The notes: generated by a model not told the origin, from the sequence alone. Counted from the stretch's first letter, positions 34,636 through 44,098 are shown. The stretch: 64,000 bases of DNA from Sphingobacterium thalpophilum (GCF_038396785.1 NZ_CP151087.1:4712001-4776000), one strand, 5' to 3'. Numbers and translations are program-made.

Positions 34636-34656
34636 GGCATATTAAAATTGTTACCG

Positions 34657-34687
34657 AAAAGGCAATCCAAAGGGTTGCCTTTTTTTG
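34657..34687 (+). terminator. Terminator of the XRE gene
   Basis: AAAAGGCAA / TTGCCTTTT stem with a 9-nt loop and a T7 tail. Confidence 0.85.
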
Positions 34688-34772
34688 TTTATGCAACTTT
34701 ATTTTGGTCAAAAGTGATTTTGTTTTTGTTTCTTTGTAAGTATTTTATCAAAAAAATAAAGGTTGATTATTT

Positions 34773-36545
34773 ATGGGGAGATTAAACGGGGATATTACGA
34801 CTAGCCCGTCGACTGATTTTTTTAAGTCAAATGTATTGGGACAGCGTTCAGGGCTTTTTGTCCTTTTCTTTACTGAAATGTGGGAACGTTTTTCGTTCTA
34901 CGGGATGCGTGTACTCTTAATGCAGTTTTTAACTGCTGCAGTTATTCAAGGTAGTCCTTTCTCTGGATGGTCCTGGACTGCACAACAAGCTGGAGCACTT
35001 TATGGGACCTATGCCATGATGCTCTATTTAACTCCTATTATAGGAGGGATTATAGCGGATAAATATATTGGATCACGTAAAGCTGTGATCATCGGTTCGG
35101 CGATTATGACGCTTGGCCATGCTGCCATGGCCTTTGATACTTCGATTATGTTTTTCCTTGGTTTAGTGTGTCTAGTTATCGGAACGGGTTTCTTCAAGCC
35201 TAACATGCCATCTATCTTAGGTGAGATGTATAAAGATCTGCCAGAAAAAAAAGACGGCGCTTATACCATATTTTATATGGGGGTCAATGCCGGTGCTTTC
35301 TTTGGTATGATGCTATGTGGATATATTGCCGAAACTTATGGCTGGCATTGGGGATTCGGTTTGGCTGGTATCTTTATGCTTTTGGGAACACTGCAGTTTG
35401 TTTTCGCAAAACCACTCATGGGAAATCTTGGTGTTTTAAATAAGTCCACCTCTGGGGAGCATAAAGTTATCGCTGAGGATACGGATACAAGAAATCCATT
35501 TACCATACGGGATTATGTATTGATCGCGATCGTTTCTATTATTGGTTTTGTATACGCTTTTAATGACCCCTTGTCTAAAAATGGGATTCGTGATGTGTTT
35601 GCTGCGTTGGATACGCCGTTTCTAAGAGGGCAGTATATAATGGTCATTGTGGCGTTGATTCTCTTTATTTATCTTGTTGTTACTCGGATATTGCGTTACG
35701 ACAAAGTGGTGCGGGATCGGATGTTCGCAGTTGTGCTGTTGGCTTTTTTCTTGGTCTTCTTTTTTATGAGCTTTGAGCAGGGAGCAACTTCATTAGTTCT
35801 TGTGGCTAGAGATAATATTGATAGATCACTTACTGGTGCTGCATTGACGACCTTTAATGTGGTAAATGGTTTATTGACGATTGTACCGCTTTCAATTATC
35901 TCTTGGGTTCTGATTAAATTGGCAAAAGTAACCTGGAACAAAATTGCCATTTCAAATATCGTATTGTTTATCTGTTTTGGGTTGATTTGGGGAGCAGTAA
36001 TCTGGATGTTGTACAATGAGTTCAATAAAGAAGCATCAGAAATCAAAGTTTCTTGGTTCTCTATTCTAAACTCATTTTTTATCATTGCACTTGCCTCTTC
36101 GGTATCCAAAATTTGGGAGTCGAAGTATAATCCATCGGCGGCCTTTAAATATGGTTTTGGACTGATCTTGGTTGCGATAGGATTTTTGATTATTGGATTA
36201 GGATCAATAGGAATAAGTCAGGGGGCTAAAATCTCTATGGTATTTTTGGTGCTGACCTATTTGTTCCATACATTGGGTGAATTATTTATTTCACCGGTAG
36301 GCCTCTCTTACGTATCGAAATTGGTGCCTGCGCGCATGCTTGCATTTATGTTTGGCATCTGGTACTTGGCAATCGCTATTGCGCAGAAACTTGCTGCAGC
36401 ATTGGGGGGACAAGTGGAGACCATTCAAGAGGAACACTCCTTGAGTTACTTCTTCTTTTTATTTACAGCAATTCCTGCCTTAGCAGGCCTGTTAGTAATG
36501 CTGTTTAATCCATTGATTAAACGATTGATGCACGGAATTAAATAA
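34773..36545 (+). CDS. POT-family peptide transporter 3
   Basis: 590 residues, longer than the other POT genes here. The ExxER signature is EMWERFSFYGMR near residue 37, followed by FKPNMPSILGEMYK and FYMGVNAGAFFG. TM7 carries FEQGATSLVLVARD in place of the usual FEQAGGS, and an extra loop (about 245-290) separates the halves. The C-terminal block FISPVGLSYVSKLVP is intact. A proton-coupled peptide importer by family; the altered TM7 motif and insert may mean a different substrate range. Confidence 0.92.
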   Translation: MGRLNGDITTSPSTDFFKSNVLGQRSGLFVLFFTEMWERFSFYGMRVLLMQFLTAAVIQGSPFSGWSWTAQQAGALYGTYAMMLYLTPIIGGIIADKYIGSRKAVIIGSAIMTLGHAAMAFDTSIMFFLGLVCLVIGTGFFKPNMPSILGEMYKDLPEKKDGAYTIFYMGVNAGAFFGMMLCGYIAETYGWHWGFGLAGIFMLLGTLQFVFAKPLMGNLGVLNKSTSGEHKVIAEDTDTRNPFTIRDYVLIAIVSIIGFVYAFNDPLSKNGIRDVFAALDTPFLRGQYIMVIVALILFIYLVVTRILRYDKVVRDRMFAVVLLAFFLVFFFMSFEQGATSLVLVARDNIDRSLTGAALTTFNVVNGLLTIVPLSIISWVLIKLAKVTWNKIAISNIVLFICFGLIWGAVIWMLYNEFNKEASEIKVSWFSILNSFFIIALASSVSKIWESKYNPSAAFKYGFGLILVAIGFLIIGLGSIGISQGAKISMVFLVLTYLFHTLGELFISPVGLSYVSKLVPARMLAFMFGIWYLAIAIAQKLAAALGGQVETIQEEHSLSYFFFLFTAIPALAGLLVMLFNPLIKRLMHGIK

Positions 36546-36553
36546 CAAATATA

Positions 36554-36584
36554 TAAGCTTCTTTTACGAAAGAAGCTTTTTTGA
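36554..36584 (+). terminator. Terminator between POT 3 and POT 4
   Basis: AAGCTTCTTT / AAAGAAGCTT stem, 4-nt loop, T6. Confidence 0.85.
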
Positions 36585-36599
36585 TTAATATAAATTAGT

Positions 36600-38129
36600 A
36601 TGGAGGTTAGTACAAGGGAATCGCTAGAAGAGATTCAAAATTTTGACGGAAAGTACCCAAAGCAAATCTGGAGTTTGTTTTTTTCCGAGATGTGGGAAAG
36701 GTTCTGTTTCTATGGTATGCGCGGTATGTTGGTGTTCTTTATGATCACACAATTAAACTTTGCTGAAAAGGATGCCAATTTACAATATGGAGCGACACAG
36801 GCATTTGTTTATGCGTTTACATTTATAGGTGGGCTGTTTGCAGACAAAATTCTTGGTTTTAGAAAGTCTTTATTCTGGGGTGGCTTATTGATGATCGTAG
36901 GGAGCTTATTTCTTGCAGCAGATCCGCATAAGTATTTCTTTTTTGGTTTATCATTTATCATTATAGGTACCGGTTTTTTTAAACCCAACATATCGACGAT
37001 GGTAGGCGAGCTGTATAAAAAAGGTGATGTTCGTCGTGATGGTGGTTTTTCATTGTTTTATGCGGGAATAAATTTAGGTGCATTCTTAGGCGGATATATC
37101 TGTGTTGCGATCGGTAAAGGATATATGCTGACGTCAATTATTTCTGAGGGACATCGTTGGAATGTTGCTTTTGGCTTGGCGGCGGTAGGAATGTTGGTTA
37201 GTTTAGTGAATTTTCATTTCACTAAAAGACATTTGGGGCCAATTGGACTTCAGCCGGGTAACCCTGATGCGATTGTAAAAACAAAGGCACTTCCAAAATG
37301 GGTAGAATATGCTGTATATATTGCCACGTTGATTTTTATCCCTATCATTCAGATCATGGTGTCAAAAACGCAGTATACAGACTATTTTATGTACACAATT
37401 GGCCCATTGACGCTGTTGTATCTTTTCTATGAAATGTCTAAAGTGACTGCTGAAGAGCGGAAGAAATTAATTGCTGCCTTGGTGTTTATTCTTTTCTCGA
37501 TTATCTTTTGGGGAATATATGAGCAAAGTGGCGGTTCCTTAAGCATCTTTGCTGCTAAGCATTTGAATGATTCCTTATTGGGCGTTATGACGCTCGATCC
37601 AAATGGTGTTAACAATTCAGGTGGAGCGTTATTTATTATTGCATTAGCACCTCTTTTTGGCCTTTTTTGGATTTGGCTGGGCAAGCGTAAACTTGAGCCA
37701 AATACCATTATTAAGTTTGGTCTTGGTTTTGTTTTCTTGGGATTAGGTTATTATGTTCTATTTGCTACGCGTTTATTCGCTCACGATGGTATGACCTCAT
37801 TGGATGTCTTTACCCTTGCGCTGCTTGTGATTACCGTTGGGGAGCTTTGTCTATCACCAATTGGTCTTTCCATTATGACGAAATTGTCTCCAGCAAGATT
37901 ACAAGGTATCATGATGGGCATGTGGTTCTTGGCAAGTGCTTACGGTCAATACGTAGCAGGCTTGATTGGTGCTAGTATGGCTGAAGCTAAGGAAGGAAGT
38001 TCATTGGCGGATAAACTGGTGACTTATACGGAGAGTTATAAACAATTGGGCTTATATTCTTTGATTGCTGGTGTGGTGCTTATAGCCTTATCTCCTGTTG
38101 TACGTAAATTGATGGGGAATGTAAAGTAA
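36600..38129 (+). CDS. POT-family peptide transporter 4
   Basis: 509 residues. The signature EMWERFCFYGMRGMLV is near residue 30. FKPNISTMVGELYK and LFYAGINLGAFLG blocks follow, TM7 has YEQSGGSLSIFAAKH, and LSPIGLSIMTKLSPARL is near the C-terminus. It is more distant from POT 1-3 than they are from each other, by inspection. The SGGS-type TM7 motif is kept. It is preceded by a terminator, so it is a separate unit. Confidence 0.92.
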   Translation: MEVSTRESLEEIQNFDGKYPKQIWSLFFSEMWERFCFYGMRGMLVFFMITQLNFAEKDANLQYGATQAFVYAFTFIGGLFADKILGFRKSLFWGGLLMIVGSLFLAADPHKYFFFGLSFIIIGTGFFKPNISTMVGELYKKGDVRRDGGFSLFYAGINLGAFLGGYICVAIGKGYMLTSIISEGHRWNVAFGLAAVGMLVSLVNFHFTKRHLGPIGLQPGNPDAIVKTKALPKWVEYAVYIATLIFIPIIQIMVSKTQYTDYFMYTIGPLTLLYLFYEMSKVTAEERKKLIAALVFILFSIIFWGIYEQSGGSLSIFAAKHLNDSLLGVMTLDPNGVNNSGGALFIIALAPLFGLFWIWLGKRKLEPNTIIKFGLGFVFLGLGYYVLFATRLFAHDGMTSLDVFTLALLVITVGELCLSPIGLSIMTKLSPARLQGIMMGMWFLASAYGQYVAGLIGASMAEAKEGSSLADKLVTYTESYKQLGLYSLIAGVVLIALSPVVRKLMGNVK

Positions 38130-38163
38130 AGTGCGCAACTTTGAAACATTAAAGTTATTGATA

Positions 38164-38200
38164 TAAAAAAAAGCTTGATTATTAAATCAAGCTTTTTTTA
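38164..38200. terminator. Bidirectional terminator
   Basis: AAAAAAGCTTGAT / ATCAAGCTTTTTT stem around a short loop; ends both POT 4 and the convergent desaturase gene. Confidence 0.9.
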
Positions 38201-38202
38201 TA

Positions 38203-39195
38203 TTAATAAATCCATTTGAATTTATAATCTTTTTCTGGAACCTTCATCCGATCAGCCAGTCTAGCCAAACGATCGGGTAGTTTTAGTAGATAATCTCTCG
38301 CTTTCTCGCCTTTATCATTCAGCCCTGTGACTTGATCTATTTGCCATTCGTTGTTTAGGTCTTTCAATATATCAACATAGTCTAAGGCAGTATATACACC
38401 CAGTCGTTGAGCTGCATCAGAGAAATGTGCAAAAGCTTCTCCTTGAGGTTCGCCTGCTTCTCTTAAAAATTGTGCTGGCATAACGATTTTTTTGCGCATC
38501 ATATCCTCAAATGCAATCATGACTTCACTCGGGTCTACTGTGATTGCCTTTGAAATAAAAGACATATAGGCTTTGGCATGGCGTGCTTCATCAGATGCGA
38601 TGACACCACACATTTTTGCCAAAAGTTTATCACCGCTTTTTTTAGAAAGCCCAGATACACGGCGGTGGGAAACGTTGGTTGCCAATTCCTGAAATGAAGT
38701 ATAAATAAAATTCCGGTAAGGGTCTGCACCAGTACCGATATCAAAACCGTCTTGAATAAGATATTGCGTAGACATTTCAAATTGACGCATGTCTATTCTG
38801 CCTGACAAATAAAGGTATTTGTTCAACAGGTCACCGTGGCGGTTTTCTTCAGCCGTCCAAGCGCGTACCCATTTCATCCATCCACCCTGTTCGTTTTTGT
38901 CAACATCTTCTACCATGGTCAACCATGATTCGTACGTTGGAAGGGCCTCTTCGGTAATGGTGTCTCCAACTAATACTGCGACCAAATCATAAGAGAGTTC
39001 TTTTGCACTTTCCTGCAACTCTTTTACTTCCTCAAAAAAAGTGTCCCTAGAAGAATCTGGAAGAAAATCGGCAGGTTGCCACATGTCTTCAACAGGCTTC
39101 AGGTATTCGCTCATCTCATTGAGCATGAACGGTTCCAAATAGGCCATCACTTCTTTACGTGAGCCTTCTGGTAAATTTAGAGGTAATTCTTGCAT
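38203..39195 (-). CDS. Soluble acyl-ACP desaturase (fatty-acid desaturase type 2)
   Basis: About 330 residues. A di-iron enzyme that inserts a double bond in acyl-ACP, setting membrane fluidity. Iron-ligand motifs: EENRHG (116-121 from the chosen start) and DEARHA (202-207), with a further Glu in SFQELATNVSHRR. There is no membrane segment or signal peptide. I chose ATG 39195 over 39225 because the -7 element TACCTTTG (39210-39203) lies between the two and would otherwise be inside the gene. It is divergent from sufS. Confidence 0.92.
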   Translation of the reverse strand: MQELPLNLPEGSRKEVMAYLEPFMLNEMSEYLKPVEDMWQPADFLPDSSRDTFFEEVKELQESAKELSYDLVAVLVGDTITEEALPTYESWLTMVEDVDKNEQGGWMKWVRAWTAEENRHGDLLNKYLYLSGRIDMRQFEMSTQYLIQDGFDIGTGADPYRNFIYTSFQELATNVSHRRVSGLSKKSGDKLLAKMCGVIASDEARHAKAYMSFISKAITVDPSEVMIAFEDMMRKKIVMPAQFLREAGEPQGEAFAHFSDAAQRLGVYTALDYVDILKDLNNEWQIDQVTGLNDKGEKARDYLLKLPDRLARLADRMKVPEKDYKFKWIY

Positions 39196-39202
39196 ATCAT
39201 TA

Positions 39203-39210
39203 CAAAGGTA
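39203..39210 (-). promoter_or_regulatory. -7 element of the desaturase gene
   Basis: TACCTTTG on the minus strand, 7 nt from the ATG; fixes the start at 39195 and predicts a very short leader. The -33 element is weak. Confidence 0.6.
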
Positions 39211-39357
39211 ACTAAATAGCATCAATAAATTATAAAAGCGAACTATAATTGTTTAAAATGCCAAAAATTACTTTTTTGGCTGAGGATACCTTGAAAAACC
39301 GATATTGATAATGACATAAAAAACAGATTGGCCAGCCTGTATTCGATAAAATACTAT

Positions 39358-39365
39358 TAACTTTG
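39358..39365 (+). promoter_or_regulatory. -7 element of sufS
   Basis: TAACTTTG, 20 nt before the TTG start of sufS. No TTG at the usual -33 distance. Confidence 0.45.
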
Positions 39366-39385
39366 TATAAATTATTTAGACGACG

Positions 39386-40609
39386 TTGGAAAAATTTAAT
39401 ATAGATAAAATACGTGCCGATTTTCCGATTCTGAAGAGAGAGGTCAATGGTAAACCATTGGTTTATTTGGATAACGGCGCGACAACACAGAAGCCGAGTT
39501 CTGTCATCAATTCTATTGTACATTATTATACAGATATGAATAGTAATGTGCATCGGGGCGTACATTATCTTAGTCAGATATCGACGGACGCTTTTGAGGT
39601 GACTCGAAAAAAAGTTCAGGCTTTCATCAATGCTGCTGAAGATAAGGAAATCATTATCACCAAAGGAACAACAGATGGAATAAATCTGATTGCAACTTGT
39701 TATGGCAGAGCTTTTATCCACGAAGGTGATGAGATTATTATCTCAGCGATGGAACACCATTCTAATATTGTGCCTTGGCAGATGCTTTGTGATGAAAAGG
39801 GCTGTAAAATTCGGGTCATTCCGATGAATGATAAAGGTGAGCTTGATATGGATGCCTACAGCAATTTGTTTAATGAGAAAACCAAATTAGTTGCTGTAAC
39901 CTATGTTTCAAACTCCCTTGGGACAATCAATCCTGTGCGTGAGATGATTTCAATTGCTCATGGACATGGTGCTGTTGTTTTAGTCGATGCTGCGCAGGCT
40001 GTTCAACATATACAGATTGATGTTCAAAAGCTGGATGTAGATTTTCTGGTATTTTCCGGACATAAAATGTACGGTCCTACAGGTGTAGGAGTGTTATATG
40101 GCAAAGAGGAGCTATTGAACGCGATGCCACCTTATCAAGGTGGTGGAGATATGATTAAAGAGGTTACTTTTGAAAAAACGACCTATAATGAATTGCCTTT
40201 TAAATTTGAGGCGGGTACGCCTAATATTGAAGCCGGTATCTGTTTGAACGAGGCCATCGATTATATCAATTCAATAGGTCTGGAAAATATCGAGGCCTAC
40301 GAACATGATTTGTTGCAATACGCTACGGAGAAGTTGGCTGAAATTCCGGGCATGCGGTTTATTGGAACGGCCGAGCAGAAATGTTCCGTTATTTCATTTG
40401 TAATTGATGGCACGCATCCTTACGACGTTGGTGTGATCTTGGATAAATTGGGGATCGCTGTACGTACAGGCCATCATTGTGCCCAACCTGTCATGGATAG
40501 GTTCGGTATTCCGGGAACTATTCGTGCTTCTTTAGCCGTATATAATACAAAAGAGGAAATAGATATTTTGGTCGCCGGTATCCAACGCGCGGTCAATATG
40601 TTGGTTTAA
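39386..40609 (+). CDS. sufS: Cysteine desulfurase SufS
   Basis: 407 residues, group II PLP-dependent desulfurase supplying sulfur for Fe-S cluster assembly. PLP Lys227 is in SGHKMYG; the catalytic Cys365 is in RTGHHCAQP. The start is TTG (39386): no ATG appears until deep in the protein, and the family N-terminus (IDKIRADFPIL) is present from the TTG on. It is followed after 12 nt by sufE, its sulfur acceptor. The sufB, sufC and sufD genes are not in this window. Confidence 0.95.
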   Translation: MEKFNIDKIRADFPILKREVNGKPLVYLDNGATTQKPSSVINSIVHYYTDMNSNVHRGVHYLSQISTDAFEVTRKKVQAFINAAEDKEIIITKGTTDGINLIATCYGRAFIHEGDEIIISAMEHHSNIVPWQMLCDEKGCKIRVIPMNDKGELDMDAYSNLFNEKTKLVAVTYVSNSLGTINPVREMISIAHGHGAVVLVDAAQAVQHIQIDVQKLDVDFLVFSGHKMYGPTGVGVLYGKEELLNAMPPYQGGGDMIKEVTFEKTTYNELPFKFEAGTPNIEAGICLNEAIDYINSIGLENIEAYEHDLLQYATEKLAEIPGMRFIGTAEQKCSVISFVIDGTHPYDVGVILDKLGIAVRTGHHCAQPVMDRFGIPGTIRASLAVYNTKEEIDILVAGIQRAVNMLV

Positions 40610-40621
40610 TAAAAAATAGGT

Positions 40622-41041
40622 ATGACCATTAATGAAATACAGGATGAATTAATTGAGGATTTTGCTTTCTTTACGGATTGGATGGAAAAATATGAGTACA
40701 TCATCCAGCTGGGAAAAGAAGTGCCTCTAATTGATGAACAATACAAAACAGATGAATATATCATCAAAGGATGTCAGTCCAAAGTATGGCTTTTTCCGGA
40801 AATAAAGGATGGAAAAGTGTATTTTACGGCAGATAGCGATGCAATTATCACAAAAGGCTTGGTGAGTTTAATGGTCAAAGTACTATCTGGACATACCGCC
40901 AAGGAGATTGTTGATGCCGGTTTATATTTTGTGGATAAAATAGGGCTGAAAGAACATTTGTCACCAACTCGGGCAAATGGCTTGCTATCCATGATTAAGC
41001 AAATGAAATTATACGCTCTGGCGTTGCAAGTGAAAGCATAA
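40622..41041 (+). CDS. sufE: SufE-family sulfur acceptor
   Basis: 139 residues. It accepts persulfide sulfur from SufS on its Cys51 (IIKGCQSKVW) and passes it to the SufBCD scaffold. Other family blocks are FTADSDAIITKGLVSL and LSPTRANGL. It is paired with sufS (12 nt gap) and followed by a terminator, so the two form a unit. Confidence 0.95.
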   Translation: MTINEIQDELIEDFAFFTDWMEKYEYIIQLGKEVPLIDEQYKTDEYIIKGCQSKVWLFPEIKDGKVYFTADSDAIITKGLVSLMVKVLSGHTAKEIVDAGLYFVDKIGLKEHLSPTRANGLLSMIKQMKLYALALQVKA

Positions 41042-41069
41042 AAAGGGGATTATTCATCCCCTTTTTTCT
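41041..41069 (+). terminator. Terminator of sufSE
   Basis: AAAAGGGGAT / ATCCCCTTTT stem with a T6 tail directly after the sufE stop. Confidence 0.85.
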
Positions 41070-41118
41070 TAATACTATTTTAAAAGCTGTTCCCCTCAGC
41101 TTGAGATTTATTTTGAAA

Positions 41119-41940
41119 TTATCCAATGAGTTCCTGAATAATGATCTTTTTCATTCTCATGAGCGCTTCATTTGCCCCTGGTCGCTTTAGTAATGTTGCA
41201 ATTTGTTCGGGTACGATCTGCCAGCTTACACCGAATTCGTCTTTGCACCAGCCACACATGCTCTCTTTGCCTTTCTTCGTGATCGTATTCCAGAAATAAT
41301 CAATTTCCTGCTGATCTTTACATAGAATAGTGAGTGAAATGCCTTCGTTAAAAGTGAAATTTTGTGGAACTCCGCTATCCATTGCCATGAGTGTAAAATC
41401 CCGGACTAAAAATTGGGTATGTTGGATTGATCCGGTATATTCACCTTCTGTGTATTTCATGATCCCATTGCTTCGAAAATCATGAAATAATTCTGCATAA
41501 AATGCTAGTGCTTGTTCGCAATTTCCTTGTTGCTCTCCGCAATACATTAGCGTAGGTACAATTGCCTGTTGGTTGGTATCGCTCAGTTTACCGAGGTATA
41601 ATTGCCAATTTACGCCAAACTTGTCGGCCAGCCAGCCGTAGTGCGGGCTCCAAGGGTAGGAGTTTAAAGGCATTAAGGTGTTGCCTTCCACAGCAAGTGA
41701 ATTCCAGATACGATCAATTTCCTCTTTGCTTTCGCAAATGACCATAAATGATATGGATGGGTTGGGTTTGAATATAGGACCTCCATTTATTCCAATAAAT
41801 TTCACACCGCTTAGGACAGCTTCAACAACGATGGGAGAGTTGTTGCTAATATGGCTTCCAGGGAAGGTACCAGCGTAAAGATCAAAGGCTTCCTTCGCGT
41901 TTTGATCGAACCAAATGGATGGGATAATTGAATTATTCAT
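41119..41940 (-). CDS. VOC (PhnB-like) protein, two domains
   Basis: 273 residues with two vicinal-oxygen-chelate/PhnB-like halves (about 1-125 and 130-265), each ending in a DxFGVxWQ motif (DKFGVNWQL and DEFGVSWQI). The first starts IPSIWFDQNAKEAFDLY. Such proteins are common as stand-alone genes, and the function is usually unknown. It lies 22 nt downstream of the DUF1801-YdeI gene on the same strand, so it is the last gene of a four-gene cluster starting at 43874. Confidence 0.85.
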   Translation of the reverse strand: MNNSIIPSIWFDQNAKEAFDLYAGTFPGSHISNNSPIVVEAVLSGVKFIGINGGPIFKPNPSISFMVICESKEEIDRIWNSLAVEGNTLMPLNSYPWSPHYGWLADKFGVNWQLYLGKLSDTNQQAIVPTLMYCGEQQGNCEQALAFYAELFHDFRSNGIMKYTEGEYTGSIQHTQFLVRDFTLMAMDSGVPQNFTFNEGISLTILCKDQQEIDYFWNTITKKGKESMCGWCKDEFGVSWQIVPEQIATLLKRPGANEALMRMKKIIIQELIG

Positions 41941-41962
41941 CTTTTTTTGTTTTAGCGTTCAC

Positions 41963-42892
41963 CTATTTGTATTTGTCGTTCAGGCCTTTTTTAGCGAGGA
42001 CCAACGGTTTAATTTTTTCAATACGGGATTGTTTCGTTTTTTCTTGCTTGGCCTCATCGATGTACTCGATGTATTCTTTCTGTTTTCCTGGTGTTAAAGC
42101 CTGGAAACTTTCTGCGAAGGTCGTATCCGTCTGCAGTGCTTCAAATAATAGACCAGCAGGGGCCTTCATTGGAGATTTAGTTGGCTTGAGCTCTTTTCCC
42201 TCGTCAATGGTTTGGATGAATTCTTGGATATATGCGGCTATTTTTTCGGCATTCATATCCTTAACGTCTTCAAAGCGCCATTGTCGTAATGCTTTCGTTT
42301 TTCCTTCGGAGGCACTGATGAGATGTTTATCGCGATCGGTTAAGAATACACCATTATAAAACCAGAGGGAGAAGAAATTTTTAAAGCCGCCCCAACCAAT
42401 AACATTTTTTCCTTTATGCGTATAGATATAGCTCCCCCATTTGAATTCCTTTTTCAAGGAAGTTTGCTGGATGATCTCATGCATGAGTTCTTCAGCCTCC
42501 TGCCAGTTCCCTCGGCTTTGGTACCAATTAGGGCCTTGTTTGTCTTTAAGTTTATCAATATTAAAATTGACAATATCGGTAATTAATTGTGTTGGAATCG
42601 GTTGATCCAAAGGAATTTGTATTGCCCCTTTTGTGGTTTTAAAATTTTTGAGTTCTGTAATGAAGTGCTCGATAGCAGCAGGTCCTGGATATAGGCCCAA
42701 ATGGTTTTTGTTCATCGCAAAATGGATGATATTACCCTTGTATCTGAAAGTAGGCATTTGATAGGAGATCGTTTCATCTGCATCGGGAGGGACTAGGCCA
42801 GCGATAAGCTGTCTCACCTTGATCAGATATTCTTTTTTCTCCCCGTCAAATTGATTGATATATTCGTCTATTGTTGCGATGCTCGTTGTCAT
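41963..42892 (-). CDS. DUF1801-YdeI fusion protein
   Basis: 309 residues. The N-terminal part (about 1-115) matches DUF1801 (IDEYINQFDGEKKEYLIKVRQLI; ETISYQMPTFRY). The C-terminal part is YdeI-like (OmdA-like; GGFKNFFSLWFYNGVFL near 180, then FQALTPGKQKEYIEYIDEAKQEKTK). Similar YdeI proteins often end in this helical EAKKxETR-like tail. The function is not established. It is in a cluster of DUF1801, AHSA1 and VOC genes. Confidence 0.82.
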   Translation of the reverse strand: MTTSIATIDEYINQFDGEKKEYLIKVRQLIAGLVPPDADETISYQMPTFRYKGNIIHFAMNKNHLGLYPGPAAIEHFITELKNFKTTKGAIQIPLDQPIPTQLITDIVNFNIDKLKDKQGPNWYQSRGNWQEAEELMHEIIQQTSLKKEFKWGSYIYTHKGKNVIGWGGFKNFFSLWFYNGVFLTDRDKHLISASEGKTKALRQWRFEDVKDMNAEKIAAYIQEFIQTIDEGKELKPTKSPMKAPAGLLFEALQTDTTFAESFQALTPGKQKEYIEYIDEAKQEKTKQSRIEKIKPLVLAKKGLNDKYK

Positions 42893-42900
42893 AATTTGTG

Positions 42901-43329
42901 CTATTCTTTGATTCTCGTATACTTATTTTCAATAAACTGTATCGTTTCGGACATAAGCTGATGGAGTATTTCTATGTTGATGTCGCTTAATTTCTTGATG
43001 TATATGCAGGCTTTGCTTATTTTAAATTTCCCGAGCCGATCGACTAAATGTCGATGTTCATCGGCACCGGTAAATACATAAAGGGAGATTGCTGATTTTC
43101 GGGGGCTAAATGCGATCAAAGGAGCATAGCCTTCGTGCCCACTTATATAGGTATAATGATAGTTTCCAAATCCGATGATCGTTGGTCCGTACATTTTAGC
43201 CGGCTCACCCGTTGTGGTTTCCATTAATTGTATCAGTGTTGCACTATCGATTTGTTTTTGTGGGTCGTCAACTGTTTTTATAAAGTCTTGGACAGATGCT
43301 TCGGTATATGCCGTTTTATTTTTTGCCAT
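42901..43329 (-). CDS. DUF1801-family protein
   Basis: 142 residues, a stand-alone DUF1801 protein (VQDFIKTVDDPQKQIDSATLIQLM; PTIIGFGNYHYTY; CIYIKKLSDINI). The function is unknown. It is 8 nt upstream of the DUF1801-YdeI fusion gene on the same strand, so the two are probably co-transcribed. Confidence 0.85.
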   Translation of the reverse strand: MAKNKTAYTEASVQDFIKTVDDPQKQIDSATLIQLMETTTGEPAKMYGPTIIGFGNYHYTYISGHEGYAPLIAFSPRKSAISLYVFTGADEHRHLVDRLGKFKISKACIYIKKLSDINIEILHQLMSETIQFIENKYTRIKE

Positions 43330-43421
43330 GTATAGTTGATGTATTTGACGGATATTCGGATAATCTCAATTGAATATATTATATTTGAAGTAATTCGATG
43401 AGCAGCTATTTTTAGAGAGAA

Positions 43422-43874
43422 CTATTTTTGGAACATAAAATCGAAAGCCCCAGTTCTCAGATTGATACCATATTCTAGATACGCTTTCATGCAAGCTAAA
43501 AAGTTGGCCCAACCCTCTGTTTGTCGCATCATCATTAAAATTCCATCTGCATCGTTGTTCATCTCGTGTTCTGTAATCTTTATGACGGTCGCGTTTTCTC
43601 CGAATGTGGATAGTGCGATTTCTACCAGTTGATTGGGAAGTCCCCCGCTCCAGTCGAAAGAGATATATGAATTGGGCCTGATGGTTTTTCCTGTCACGGG
43701 AAAACTGTCGGGAAATTCTGGAAATGTCCATTCTACCGTTTTATCTGTCTCTAGACGTCCAGTCGAAGATTTTATAAAATAATGATTCATTTTATTGGGA
43801 TCTACAATAGCCTCAAAAACTTCGTTGATCGGTTTCTGAATTTGGATACTGGCTTTGGCGGTTAGTTTTTCCAT
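43422..43874 (-). CDS. AHSA1/SRPBCC-domain protein
   Basis: 150 residues, a START/SRPBCC fold (AHSA1/activator-of-Hsp90 homologue type): AKASIQIQKPINEVFEAIVDP at the start, ISFDWSGG and the C-terminal TEGWANFLACMKAYLEYG. Such proteins bind small hydrophobic ligands; the function is unassigned. It is first in the cluster of four small same-strand genes (43874 to 41119). Confidence 0.85.
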   Translation of the reverse strand: MEKLTAKASIQIQKPINEVFEAIVDPNKMNHYFIKSSTGRLETDKTVEWTFPEFPDSFPVTGKTIRPNSYISFDWSGGLPNQLVEIALSTFGENATVIKITEHEMNNDADGILMMMRQTEGWANFLACMKAYLEYGINLRTGAFDFMFQK

Positions 43875-44098
43875 ATTAATTTAAAGTTTTAGACAAATAT
43901 TCAATAAATACAGATAGCTTGTATCTGATTACATTAAAAATATTGAAAAGATCTTTTCGTGACCATGGACCAATCTATTGTCCAAATCACTGTTTATTAT
44001 TTTAAGATGTATAGACTATATAAACACCTTATTGAAGAATAGGTTTTCATTTTGGGGACCTGGATCAATATTTCCCCTAAAAGGAACGAATTGTACAC

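Noticed and set aside
39230..39721. 163-codon minus-strand frame overlapping the sufS start and intergenic region
   Set aside because: Antisense to sufS, crosses both divergent promoter regions and shows no domain.
43366..43731. 121-codon minus-strand frame overlapping the AHSA1 gene in another frame
   Set aside because: The AHSA1 frame carries clear family motifs; this one is an overlapping shadow.
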